64,000 nt of DNA from Paraburkholderia tuberum STM678 (lineage in GTDB: Bacteria; Pseudomonadota; Gammaproteobacteria; Burkholderiales; Burkholderiaceae), in assembly GCF_902833905.1 (NCBI RefSeq), contig NZ_CADFGP010000006.1, positions 171,098 through 235,097 on the forward strand, in the 5' to 3' direction. The notes beneath the pieces were generated by a model, which saw nothing but the letters and a program-made list of their open reading frames with translations, made no database searches and was not told the DNA's origin. Made by a program: the position numbers and the translations under genes. Below, one piece after another: positions 34,900 to 43,456 of the stretch; position 1 is the stretch's first letter, and the number at the start of each line of letters is the position of its first letter.

Positions 34900-35535
34900 T
34901 CAGTGCGCGAGGACCGCCGCCGCGATCCGGTCGGCCAAATCGCCGAGAACGCGGCTCAACGCGGCCGCCTGCGCGAGCGCATCGTGTCCATTGATCGCGG
35001 AGTCGAGCGTCACCTGCTGCCGCAGCGTCGCCTGATCCGAGTGCCCGGCCAGCAGCGTCCACTCCGCTTGCAGCGTCAGCGTGCCGCTCGAGTCGGCCGT
35101 GGCATTCAGCACGGTGACGACCAGCGTGCGCGTGCCGGGCGGCGCGGGTGCATCCGGAACGACGAACGATCCGGCGGGCAGCCGCGTGAGCAAGTCCTGG
35201 GCAAGCGTTTTGCGCATCATCTGAGCGAGCGGTGCGCCCCACAGGTCGCTATCGTCGATCGTCAGCCGGTTCTGCGAAGCCAGCGTGACGACTTCGAGCC
35301 GATCGAGCACCGCGGGAATATGCACGGCGGTCAGTTGAATCGGTGGGATCGGCGCCGTGGCGGGCGGCGCGTCGGCGGGCATCGGGTTCAACGTCACATA
35401 GCGTGTCGGTATGCTGTGTCCGCATCCGGCGAGCGTCATCGCCGCGACGGTTACGACAAACGCCGCCGTCCTGACGCTCGTCGCGAGCGATGCCGCGACG
35501 GCGCGTCCGACGGGGAACGTGGACCTCGTCATCAT
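34900..35535 (-). CDS. pqiC: Membrane-integrity lipoprotein PqiC
   Basis: Outer-membrane lipoprotein of 211 aa. A signal sequence ends in the lipobox LAGC, then GHSIPTRYVTL, which is typical of the PqiC/DUF330 (ABC-type auxiliary) family. The domain has VHIPAVLDRLEVVTLASQNRL and LWGAPLAQMMRKTLAQDL. Its ATG at 35535 overlaps the pqiB stop by 4 bp. It works with PqiA and PqiB in lipid transport between the inner and outer membranes. All three subunits are present and appear intact. Confidence 0.87.
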   Translation of the reverse strand: MMTRSTFPVGRAVAASLATSVRTAAFVVTVAAMTLAGCGHSIPTRYVTLNPMPADAPPATAPIPPIQLTAVHIPAVLDRLEVVTLASQNRLTIDDSDLWGAPLAQMMRKTLAQDLLTRLPAGSFVVPDAPAPPGTRTLVVTVLNATADSSGTLTLQAEWTLLAGHSDQATLRQQVTLDSAINGHDALAQAAALSRVLGDLADRIAAAVLAH

Positions 35536-36827
35536 TGAGCCTCCTGCTGCCTGCCACGGATCAGCGCCTCCGGATGGCGGTCGAGATAGTCGGCCAGTGC
35601 CCGAATCGAGCGTGCGGTGTCGGTCAGCTCCTGCATGGCGGCAGGCAGGTCGTTCTGGCTCGACGCGTCGCCGCCTAGCGTCCGGTTCGCCGCGGCAACG
35701 GTGCGATCGGCCGCGTTCGCCGTCTCGCGCAATTGCGCGACGAGCGGACCGATCTGTGGCGAGACCTGCTGCAACGTGTGATCGATCTGCGCGACCGAGT
35801 GGTCGATGTGCGTCAGGCTGTCCTTGATCTGAGGCGAGGAACTGAGCGCGTCGATATGCGCGGCGATACTGCGGACCTGTTCGCCGGTTTGCCGGATCGG
35901 AAGATCGTCGATTTTCTGGATCACCTCGTTGGCCTTGGCCATCGTCGTGTCGAGATTCGCGGCGGCGACACTCGGAATGACGGGCAGGCCGTCCTCGCTG
36001 GCGAGCGTCGCCACCGGCGCGCCTTGCACGAAGTCGAGGTTGATCTTGTCCGCGCCGACGAGCGGCGGATCTTGCGACAACCGCGCGCGCAAGCCTGTGG
36101 CGACGAGCCGGGTGAGCATGCCATCGACGAGCGGGCGCCAGTCCCCGTTGGCCGGTGGCGGCGCGCCGACGATGCCAAGCTGCGACGGGTTCAGCGCGAT
36201 CTGCACCGGGGTGCTCAGCGCGCCCGTGCGTGCGTCGTAGTTCAGGCGCACGCTGGTGACGGTGCCCACGTCGAAACCGCGCAATTGCACATCGGCACCA
36301 CTCTTCAGGTCGCCGACGGCGCCCTCGAAGCGCACCAGATAGGTGACGACCGGGCCGTGCCCCGGCGCGAGCGCGGGGCGGCGATCGACACCGTCGAAAT
36401 GCGATGCCGGTTCGCCGGGCCCGGGCTCCATCACGATCTCGGGGCCGGTCAGCACTCCCTTGATCGACGCTGGATCGTTGAGATCCACGTGTGCGCCGCG
36501 CAGATAAAACCTGGTCTCGCTGCGCAGATACTTTTTTTCGGCGCGATCTATCTTTAGCTCGGCTTGCACGTGTCGGCCATCGGGCGCGAGCGTAATCTCC
36601 GAGACGGCGCCGACCTTCACGCCGCGCAGCGTGACGATCGTGTCGTCGGGCTTCATGCCGTACGCGTTGTCGAAGGTTACCGTGACCGTCTCGCCATGAT
36701 GCATCAACGCGCGAACGCCGAGCCATCCGGCCATCGCGAAGGCTGCGACCGGCACCGCCCAGATCCAGCCGGGCCAAGAGCTGCGCCGCACCTGAGCTTG
36801 CGAACGACGGGGACGCGTGCCGCTCAT
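35532..36827 (-). CDS. pqiB: Intermembrane lipid transport protein PqiB (MCE domains)
   Basis: Periplasm-spanning MCE protein of 431 aa. One N-terminal transmembrane segment (GWIWAVPVAAFAMAGWLGV, about 19-38) is followed by MCE repeats starting VTVTFDNAYGMKPDDT and YLVRFEGAVGDLKSGADV. The C-terminal region (about 330-420) is a long heptad-like helix with IDHSVAQIDHTLQQVSPQ. It is somewhat shorter than E. coli PqiB (about 545 aa), suggesting one MCE domain fewer. It overlaps pqiA and pqiC by 4 bp at both ends, so the operon is translationally coupled. Confidence 0.88.
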   Translation of the reverse strand: MSGTRPRRSQAQVRRSSWPGWIWAVPVAAFAMAGWLGVRALMHHGETVTVTFDNAYGMKPDDTIVTLRGVKVGAVSEITLAPDGRHVQAELKIDRAEKKYLRSETRFYLRGAHVDLNDPASIKGVLTGPEIVMEPGPGEPASHFDGVDRRPALAPGHGPVVTYLVRFEGAVGDLKSGADVQLRGFDVGTVTSVRLNYDARTGALSTPVQIALNPSQLGIVGAPPPANGDWRPLVDGMLTRLVATGLRARLSQDPPLVGADKINLDFVQGAPVATLASEDGLPVIPSVAAANLDTTMAKANEVIQKIDDLPIRQTGEQVRSIAAHIDALSSSPQIKDSLTHIDHSVAQIDHTLQQVSPQIGPLVAQLRETANAADRTVAAANRTLGGDASSQNDLPAAMQELTDTARSIRALADYLDRHPEALIRGRQQEAQ

Positions 36828-38029
36828 CGCTTGCTCCGCGGGTGGACGTCCCACATCAGGCGCGGGTCGAATGCGCGCGAAGCGGCCATCGTCAGAAACA
36901 CGACCAGCGCGAACGCGGTGGCGCCAATGGCGGGTCTCGCCGCGGCGATGCCGTCGAACCGGACCAGCGGCACGAACGCCGCGATCGTGAACACGTCGAC
37001 GTACGACCATCGGCCGAGTTCGTCGATCAGGCGGTACAGATGCGCCTTGACCCGCAGATGCCGGCGCGAACGGCGCCGAACGGAGACGACGAACCATGCC
37101 ATGCCGAGAATCTTCGCCACCGGAATGATGATGCTCGTACAGATGATCAGAATGCCGAGCGGCCACAGGCCAGCGTGAAACAGCTGGTAGACGCCGTCGA
37201 TGATCCGGGTTGAGTGGGTCCGCCCGAGTTGCATCGAAGTGGTCATCGGAAAGAGGTTGGCCGGGATCGTCAGAACGAGCGCGGCGAGCGACAGCGCAGC
37301 CGCGCGCACGACGGCGTCGGTTTTGCGAGCGCGCAACGTCAGTGCGCAGCGAGGGCACGGACGCCCCTCCTGCGACATCGGCACGACCAGATCGCAAACC
37401 GTGCAGGACAGCGGCGCTTCATGTTCCGGCAACTCGTTTTCCGCGGCGATCGCGCGCCACACCGTTCTCCGGTCGAGCGACGCGCGCGTGAGCATCGACA
37501 GCAGCGCCGCGGCGATGAAGCAGTAGCCGCCGGGGGCGATCGTGCCGGTCAGATTCTGCGTCACGCGCGCGTAACCGACGAAGCAGCCGACCAGATAGAC
37601 ATCGGGCATGGTCCAGATATCGAGCGAGGTGGTCCAGCGAAACAGCGCGCCGATTCCTCTGGTACGCCGGCCGAGCCGCAGCGCGGCGAGGACGATCACG
37701 AGGCCGCCAAAGCGGATGAATGGCAGCACGATACCGAAGGTGCCGAGCAGTACCGCGAGAATGAACCAGCCATCGTTCCACATCTGCACGATGCCCGACG
37801 ACAGCAGTGATGAGCGTTCGACGCCGAGCATATGGACATACATCAGCGGCGCGAGGTTGGCCGGAAACAGCAATACGAAGGTCGCGCTCGCGCAGGCGAG
37901 CGCCGCGGTCTGGCTTCGGCCGCTACGCCGCTCGAGCGGAAAGTGACAGGCGCGGCAACGCGCGTAGGTATGGGCGGTGAGCGGCGGGATGTCTTCGAGC
38001 GCGCCGCATTCGGGGCAGCCGATCGTCAT
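36824..38029 (-). CDS. pqiA: Inner-membrane protein PqiA
   Basis: Inner-membrane partner of PqiB, 401 aa. There are two homologous halves, each with a zinc-ribbon-like cysteine pair motif (CPECG with CRAC near the N-terminus; CTVC with CPRC near residues 208-226) followed by about four membrane spans. The segments TTSLDIWTMPDVYLVGCFV and ELGRWSYVDVFTIAAFVPLV are the PqiA signatures. It is first in pqiABC. In E. coli the operon is induced by oxidative stress, but no regulator site is evident here. Confidence 0.9.
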   Translation of the reverse strand: MTIGCPECGALEDIPPLTAHTYARCRACHFPLERRSGRSQTAALACASATFVLLFPANLAPLMYVHMLGVERSSLLSSGIVQMWNDGWFILAVLLGTFGIVLPFIRFGGLVIVLAALRLGRRTRGIGALFRWTTSLDIWTMPDVYLVGCFVGYARVTQNLTGTIAPGGYCFIAAALLSMLTRASLDRRTVWRAIAAENELPEHEAPLSCTVCDLVVPMSQEGRPCPRCALTLRARKTDAVVRAAALSLAALVLTIPANLFPMTTSMQLGRTHSTRIIDGVYQLFHAGLWPLGILIICTSIIIPVAKILGMAWFVVSVRRRSRRHLRVKAHLYRLIDELGRWSYVDVFTIAAFVPLVRFDGIAAARPAIGATAFALVVFLTMAASRAFDPRLMWDVHPRSKR

Positions 38030-38243
38030 GCGACGTTCTCCATCGGCTGTCCGTTTTCAGGCGGGCAGCGCGTTGCGAATGAGGTTTCGCCGATCATCAC
38101 TCGACCCCTGGCGCCGTTTGGCGCGTGCATGCACGGCAGACGCGCTGGCGCGCGCCAGTTCTTGTCCTCCACTAGCATGGCGCGTTCCCGGCCCGGCCTC
38201 GGCGCGCCGGGCAGCACGGACGAACGGCGGCCGCGGTGTGGCG

Positions 38244-39434
38244 TCAGTCGGGTGAGCGGTTCCGATCCGCTTCGCTTTGCGAGCCGGGCGGCGTGCCCGG
38301 TTTGGTGTCCGGCGCCGCTGACGGGCCGGCGTCGGCAAGGATCAGCAACCTCGAAGACAGCGCGTCGGGATGGCCCGGCTTGAACCAGTTCATCTCGGGA
38401 ATGCGTGAATCGGTCAGGTAGATCGTGCCGTCCGGCCCTTCCGCGAACGTATCCGGCCATCGCAGGCCGGGCTCGTGCAGCAACGTCGTCAATGTCGCGC
38501 CGTCCCATACCTTCACCGCGTGTTCTTCGACCGCGGTAATCAGCAGGCGTCCCGTCCGGTCGATGTGCAGCCCGTCGGCGGGGCGATGCTCGAGCACTTT
38601 CTCGACGCGGTTGCCGACTTCATCGGTCGCGAGCGTGGTATCGCGAAGCGCTTCGGTGGGCACGCGGTAAAGCGTTTTGCCCTTCACCGCCTGCCAGTAC
38701 AGATACAGTCCATCGCGAGTGAGCGCGATGCCGTCGGCCGCAAATTCGACGCCGCGTCCATCGGGACGCCGCAATGGTGCGCCGCCTGCATGGACCGTGA
38801 CGCCCGGATCCGTTTGCGTCGACGGATGCCCGTCGAGCACGCGGCGCGCTTGACCGGTGCCGAGATCGACCACCACGATCGCGCCGCGTGTTCCAGAGTC
38901 CGTGATGTAGGCGAAACGGCCGTCGGGACTGATGCGCACGTCGTTCAGATAGCTGCCCTGAGGTGCGATTTCGAGCGTGAACGCAATGCAGCCGACGACG
39001 CTATCCGTCGCAAGATCGATGCGGACCAGTTTAGGGGCACCCGGCACGACGAACGCCTGGGCCGGCGCGCCGGGGTCGAGTACCCACAGGTTGTTTTGGG
39101 AATCGCACAGCATCGCCTGCACGCAGACCCAGCGATCCTGCGGGTTCAACTCGTCACGCCTGGCATTGCGCCAGCCGTTCCATCGATCGTCGGGATAAGG
39201 ACGGACGTCGCCATCGGGCGTGAGTACGCCGACGGAGATCGGCGCGTCTTCTGTCCAGCGCGGGAAGTTGACGAAGATGCGTCCGTCCGCGGCGACGGCG
39301 ACGCCGGTCACCTGGTGCCCGAAAGACGCAATCTCGCGCAGATGCGGCAGCGAGCCGTCGTCACCGGCGCTCGATGCAGGCGCGGCGGTCAGTGGAACCC
39401 GATCCGCGGCGGTTGGCGTGGCGGTGTCTTTCAT
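38244..39434 (-). CDS. Yellow/major-royal-jelly family beta-propeller protein
   Basis: Beta-propeller protein of 396 aa of the MRJP/Yellow type (often annotated L-dopachrome-tautomerase-related or SMP-30-like). It starts the propeller with VTGVAVAADGRIFVNFPRW, and has MLCDSQNNLWVLDPG, LNDVRISPDGRFAYITDSG and GPDGTIYLTDSRIPEMN. There is no signal peptide. The Ala/Pro-rich N-terminus and the C-terminal tail (PDTKPGTPPGSQSEADRN) look unstructured. ATG 39434 has GGAGA eight bases upstream. It may bind a small ligand or be a lactonase. The substrate is unknown. Confidence 0.78.
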   Translation of the reverse strand: MKDTATPTAADRVPLTAAPASSAGDDGSLPHLREIASFGHQVTGVAVAADGRIFVNFPRWTEDAPISVGVLTPDGDVRPYPDDRWNGWRNARRDELNPQDRWVCVQAMLCDSQNNLWVLDPGAPAQAFVVPGAPKLVRIDLATDSVVGCIAFTLEIAPQGSYLNDVRISPDGRFAYITDSGTRGAIVVVDLGTGQARRVLDGHPSTQTDPGVTVHAGGAPLRRPDGRGVEFAADGIALTRDGLYLYWQAVKGKTLYRVPTEALRDTTLATDEVGNRVEKVLEHRPADGLHIDRTGRLLITAVEEHAVKVWDGATLTTLLHEPGLRWPDTFAEGPDGTIYLTDSRIPEMNWFKPGHPDALSSRLLILADAGPSAAPDTKPGTPPGSQSEADRNRSPD

Positions 39435-39952
39435 GAGCTGTCTCCGGGACAGGACGGAAATGTCAGTATTCAGCAAACCGAATGCCGCGTGCAAAGATAA
39501 AGTAAATCGTAATCCGCGAATCTTTCGGAAGGTATTCAACGTGAATTGCTGACCGCCCTTTATGCGAATCGTTTGACTTTCGCGCGAGCAGAGAACGGTA
39601 GTGCGCGCAATAGGGAAAGCCGAGTTGTCGCGTGGCGCTTGATACGACATGGCGCGCTAAAAGGCCGCGTTGCTACTACGTCATTCAGGGCGAAAAGAAT
39701 CGCTCCGCGGCGGCGTGCGGAGCCGCCGTACCAAACGGTCCATTTCGGCAACTCTGACTCTCAGGGTTTCTCCTGACTCGCCTTTGGACCCGCCGTGTCA
39801 CTCGTGCGCTACACCGCTCATTTGCAAAGAAAAAATAATGCCGACGTCAAAGGAATGTGCTAGAAAATAACAATTGCACGCGCAGACAAATAGCCACGCC
39901 TGCAAGTAAAAATTTCGGCTTTCAATACTCTTAATCGGCCGCGAGGTGGATC
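39435..39952. other. Long divergent intergenic region
   Basis: About 518 bp between divergent genes, with a clear drop in GC over the last 130 bp (39820-39950). That part probably carries the promoter of the Pro/Gln-rich protein. No gene, repeat or RNA was recognised, and the short frames here are not credible. Confidence 0.5.
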
Positions 39953-40729
39953 GTGAGAACAAGGACGCTTTGGGGGCTCGGGGTGACGACGGTCGCTTCG
40001 GTGCTAACGCTGCAATGTTATCCGGCGTGGGCCGACGGACCCGAAGCGGCGTATGCGTCCGACGACGAGGTGCCGGCCGGCTCGCTCAGTCCGAACGAGT
40101 ACAAGGTCAATGCGGACGGCATGAAAGAAGATCCGAATGCGAAGATGTCGGACGTGGCCCGCGCGTATCGCAATGGCTATATCAATCGCGGCAAGCAGGA
40201 TCAGGCCGATTACCAGGCAATGATCGACTCGCACAATCACGGTCAGCGGCAACCCGCCAGGACCGACGTCGCGCGGGTCGACGTGCCGCCGCTGCCGCCG
40301 GGCGTTCCCGAAGACGATAACTCGAAGTACACGAGTATTCCGCCGCAGCCTCAGAAGCCGCGGCCGGTCCAATACACGCAGCGTCAGGTGCCGCAACCGC
40401 CGCCGCAACAGCAATATCAGCAGGTGTACCAGCAGCCGCAGTACGCGCCGCCGCCAATGCAATACCAGCAGGCGCCGGCCTACGCGCAGATGCAGCCGGT
40501 CTACGACAACCAGCCGGTATACGTGCGGCAGGACTATCCTCAGCCGCCCGTGCAGTACGTGCCGGTTTATCCGCAGGCGCAATACGATGAAATGCCGCAG
40601 GTCGTGGAAACGGTGGTTCAACCGGTCGCGCCTGTCGCTTATCAGGTTTATCGTCCGCCGGTCTATTGGGCGCAGCCGCGCGTGTATGCGTATCGCGCGC
40701 CGGTCTACAGCTATCGTATGTGGCGTTGA
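39953..40729 (+). CDS. Exported Pro/Gln/Tyr-rich low-complexity protein
   Basis: No recognised family. The 258-aa protein starts with GTG at 39953 behind a GAGGTGG ribosome site. It has a signal peptide (VRTRTLWGLGVTTVASVLTL, cut near AWA-DG) and an acidic/charged part to residue 100. From about 120 to the end come Pro, Gln, Tyr and Val repeats (PQPPPQQQYQQVYQQPQY, VYRPPVYWAQPRVYAYRAPV). It is probably periplasmic or cell-surface and largely disordered. The repeats resemble sticky glutamine/tyrosine-rich proteins. A strong terminator follows. Confidence 0.75.
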   Translation: MRTRTLWGLGVTTVASVLTLQCYPAWADGPEAAYASDDEVPAGSLSPNEYKVNADGMKEDPNAKMSDVARAYRNGYINRGKQDQADYQAMIDSHNHGQRQPARTDVARVDVPPLPPGVPEDDNSKYTSIPPQPQKPRPVQYTQRQVPQPPPQQQYQQVYQQPQYAPPPMQYQQAPAYAQMQPVYDNQPVYVRQDYPQPPVQYVPVYPQAQYDEMPQVVETVVQPVAPVAYQVYRPPVYWAQPRVYAYRAPVYSYRMWR

Positions 40730-40810
40730 GGTATTGCGCGAGTCGTGGCGGCGTTGCGCAGCAATGGAACGCCGCGGCGAATACTCGCACGCATCGATTG
40801 ATTGGCCGAT

Positions 40811-40856
40811 AGAAAGTACTCAGCCCGCCGCATTCGTGGCGGGCTGAGTACTTTCT
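40811..40856. terminator. Bidirectional terminator with 19-bp perfect stem
   Basis: Arms 40811-40829 and 40838-40856 pair perfectly over 19 bp around an 8-nt loop. The plus strand continues TTTTA, and the minus strand reads into TATCGG. It sits between converging genes (Pro/Gln-rich protein and BON protein), so it can stop both. Confidence 0.85.
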
Positions 40857-40871
40857 TTTATTCGTTTTGCG

Positions 40872-41258
40872 CTAGTGGCCGCTGGCACCTCTCGTGCGCA
40901 CATTCAGATGGTTATTCACCTGTCTGACTCCGCGCACCGATCTCGCGACACTGCCCGCGCGTTGCACCTGAGCGCGCTGCGGTACCCAACCGGTCAGCGT
41001 CACGATACCGCGGCGCGCCTGCACGTGAATCGACGTTGAATGCAGGTTCGGTGTGCGTGCGAGCGCGCGCCGCACGTCGCGCGCAAGCTCGCTATCGGGT
41101 CTGTTGCGAGCCGGCGATGCCGCGATGGATTGGCTTTGCGCGGAAGCATCGTTCGGCATGCCGCCACTGGTTTGCGCATTCGCACAGGTCGCAGTGCCGA
41201 TCGCAATTGCTGCCGCGGCAATGGCGCCAATTAGGGTGCTCGCGCTGTCTTTTCTCAC
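40872..41258 (-). CDS. BON-domain periplasmic protein
   Basis: Exported protein of 128 aa. A signal peptide (VRKDSASTLIGAIAAAAIAI, cut after ANA) precedes a linker and one BON domain (about 58-125). That domain has ARDVRRALARTPNLHSTSIH, VQARRGIVTLTGWVPQRAQVQRA and GVRQVNNHLNV. BON domains bind phospholipid and protect the outer membrane or link to osmotic stress. The GTG at 41258 is chosen because AGGAGG lies directly upstream. A second BON protein occurs at 49.0-49.4 kb in this window. Confidence 0.82.
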   Translation of the reverse strand: MRKDSASTLIGAIAAAAIAIGTATCANAQTSGGMPNDASAQSQSIAASPARNRPDSELARDVRRALARTPNLHSTSIHVQARRGIVTLTGWVPQRAQVQRAGSVARSVRGVRQVNNHLNVRTRGASGH

Positions 41259-41313
41259 AAGTCCTCCTGTACCACCTGATTGTCGCTCGCCGCGCAGCAG
41301 ATCGACGTTGCGG

Positions 41314-41889
41314 CTATTGCGCTTGCCCGTTGCCCAATAGCGCGTCCGTCGTGACGACCGTGCAGTACTCTTGATCGAGGTTGGCCAGTGACATCGCGTG
41401 AATGTCGTCGGCGCTGCGCGGCGTTCCGTTCCAGTCGGTCCGTGCAAAAGTGAAACAGCCGTCGGCCACTAGATAGGTATCGAAACCGAGGTTGCCGGCC
41501 ATCCGCACCGTGGCCTCGACCGAGTTGTTGGTGATGACACCCGCCACGACCAGCGTCGTGTGGCCGGCGGCGCGCAGGCGGTCTTCGAGTCCCGTGCCGA
41601 TGAACGCGTTATTCGTGCGTTTCGCAATCACCGGTTCGTCGGGCAACGGCACGTTGGACGCCTTGAATTCGTGTCCCGCCTGACCCGGCCGATAGTGCGA
41701 CCCAGGCTCCGTCGAGTCGTGCCGCACATGCCACACCGGCCAGCCTCGGCTACGCCAATGCGCGAGCAAGCGGCTCACCTGCGTCTCGGCTGCGGGATTG
41801 TTGCGCTCGCCCCAACTCGGATGATCGATCGCGCGTTGCAGATCGATCAACAACAATACGGCGCCGGCGGAAGGAGCGGGAGAACGCAT
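41314..41889 (-). CDS. Isochorismatase-family hydrolase with Ser in place of catalytic Cys
   Basis: Alpha/beta hydrolase of 191 aa in the isochorismatase-like superfamily. Asp16 in LLLIDLQ and Lys90 in VIAKRTNNAF match the catalytic Asp and Lys. The position of the nucleophilic cysteine, in the conserved G-x-x-T-N-x-C motif, reads GVITNNSVEAT, with Ser. A cis-peptide-type Val-Ile precedes it as usual. The C-terminal LVADGCFTF region is intact. It may be a nucleophile-less variant subfamily with another activity. The ATG at 41889 follows immediately behind the nearby converging region. Confidence 0.8.
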   Translation of the reverse strand: MRSPAPSAGAVLLLIDLQRAIDHPSWGERNNPAAETQVSRLLAHWRSRGWPVWHVRHDSTEPGSHYRPGQAGHEFKASNVPLPDEPVIAKRTNNAFIGTGLEDRLRAAGHTTLVVAGVITNNSVEATVRMAGNLGFDTYLVADGCFTFARTDWNGTPRSADDIHAMSLANLDQEYCTVVTTDALLGNGQAQ

Positions 41890-42085
41890 GGGTCGAATGA
41901 GTCTGTGTAGGTGTCGATATCGTTCTGGCAGACTTTACCGTATTGGCGCCATCAATAGCCATGTATGATGGCGGGCTCGCGCCCGGCAGGGGCCCTGCGC
42001 GGGCGGCTTGCGCGGATCGCGCGCCGTCTGCCGCGCCCACCGGGCCGCAACGCATCCCTTCACGATGATCCAGAGGAAGACCGCC

Positions 42086-42406
42086 ATGACGGCTGCAACG
42101 CAATTCGACCAGGTTTCTGTTGTCAAACGAGCCAACGTGTACTTCGACGGCAAGTGCGTGTCGCACACCGTGCTGTTCGCCGACGGCACGCGCAAGACGC
42201 TCGGCGTGATCCTGCCCGGCACGCTGAACTTCGGCACTGACGCGCCGGAGCTGATGGAAGTGCAGGCGGGCAAATGCCGCATCCGTCTCGACGGCAGCGA
42301 TGAGTGGAAGACCTATGGCGCGGGCGAATCGTTCTCGGTGCCTGGCAAGAGCCGCTTCGATATCGATGTGGTTGAAACGCTGGACTACGTTTGCAGCTAT
42401 CTGTAA
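42086..42406 (+). CDS. ppnP: Pyrimidine/purine nucleoside phosphorylase PpnP
   Basis: Small cupin of 106 aa that phosphorolyses a range of nucleosides. It matches the YaiE/DUF1255 family over its full length: [38 protein letters not shown] and [16 protein letters not shown]. The ATG at 42086 has GAGGAA upstream and gives the family-typical length. An in-frame ATG at 42065 is weaker. It is monocistronic. Confidence 0.9.
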   Translation: MTAATQFDQVSVVKRANVYFDGKCVSHTVLFADGTRKTLGVILPGTLNFGTDAPELMEVQAGKCRIRLDGSDEWKTYGAGESFSVPGKSRFDIDVVETLDYVCSYL

Positions 42407-42594
42407 GCGGCTTTAAGGCGCGTGCAGTGGGATAAGAAAGACCTGTTGCAAGCAGCCGGGACGGCTTGGACAATGGACCCAGGCTATCTTTGCTCAGATG
42501 TGTTGAAGAGACAACGCGCAAGCATTCGCGAGTGCATGCTTGAGCCAGGTGCTCAGAATGGGCCGTCCATTACGCTTCGCTTCGACGATGAACC

Positions 42595-43242
42595 TTACGC
42601 TGTCTCTTTCGCCACGATCTCCTCGATCACCTTCACGAATTGCTCGACCGGCTGGCCGCCGGTCACCAGATAGCGGCGGTTGAAAATGATCGACGGCACC
42701 GATTGAATGCCCATTTCCTGATTGTTCTTTTCCGCTTCGCGCACTTCATCGGCATACGCGCCGCTCGTCAGCACGTCGCGCGCTTCGTTGGCGTCGAGTC
42801 CTACCGACTGGGCCGCTTCGACCAGCACGTCATGATTGCCCGGATTCTTGCCGTCGGCATGATACGCGCGCAATAGCGCGAGCTTCAGCGGTAACTGGTG
42901 GCCCTTCAGGCCGGCCCAATGCAGCAGGCGGTGCGCGTCGAACGTATTGTAGGTGCGGATGCGCGGACCGAAATCGAAGCCGACGCTCGCGCCGCGTTCG
43001 CGGATCATCGCCTGCGTTTCGGCGATCTGCGCGGCTGTGCGGCCGTATTTCTTGCCGAGATACTCGACGATGTCTTCGCCGTCCGGTGCCATCTGCGGAT
43101 TCAGTTCGAATGGATGCACGACGATACGCGCGTCGATTTTGTCCTGAAGCCGCGCGAGCGCGAGCTGCAGCGACGACAGGCCGATCGCGCACCACGGGCA
43201 GGCGATGTCGGAAACGAAATCGATGGTGAGCTGCTGTTTCAT
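42595..43242 (-). CDS. DsbA-family oxidoreductase (FrnE-like)
   Basis: Thioredoxin-fold protein of 215 aa without signal peptide, so cytoplasmic. The redox site is C15-P-W-C18 in DIACPWCAIG. The helical insertion contains FELNPQMAPDGEDIVEYLGKK (given in part), and the cis-Pro loop is QSVPSIIFN. It is closest to FrnE / 2-hydroxychromene-2-carboxylate isomerase-like proteins, which can act on disulfides or as isomerases. ATG 43242 follows family length. The neighbouring genes give no further clue. Confidence 0.85.
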   Translation of the reverse strand: MKQQLTIDFVSDIACPWCAIGLSSLQLALARLQDKIDARIVVHPFELNPQMAPDGEDIVEYLGKKYGRTAAQIAETQAMIRERGASVGFDFGPRIRTYNTFDAHRLLHWAGLKGHQLPLKLALLRAYHADGKNPGNHDVLVEAAQSVGLDANEARDVLTSGAYADEVREAEKNNQEMGIQSVPSIIFNRRYLVTGGQPVEQFVKVIEEIVAKETA

Positions 43243-43456
43243 GGTTGTCCTGGCGGAATGAACTGCGATGCGGCGGCGGCAAGTGCGGCCGCAACGAAAC
43301 CGACAGCGTAGCGTGAATCGTCCGTCCGTGCAGTGCGGCTGAATTTGACCGCAAGACCCGGAGTGTTTTCCCGCCACCACACTCGTACACTAAGTTCATC
43401 GAGCTACCTACCTTGATGGCGCGGGGCGACGAGCCCGCGCCGCCCACTCATCGACG

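Noticed and set aside
40381..40720. CAG/CCG-rich short repeats considered as a tandem DNA repeat
   Set aside because: They encode the Pro/Gln/Tyr repeats of an exported protein and are irregular at the DNA level, so they are not a separate repeat element.
42422..42673. 83-aa frame between ppnP and the DsbA-family gene
   Set aside because: It runs antisense into the DsbA-family gene, lacks a ribosome site, and its C-terminal part is clearly the shadow of that gene.
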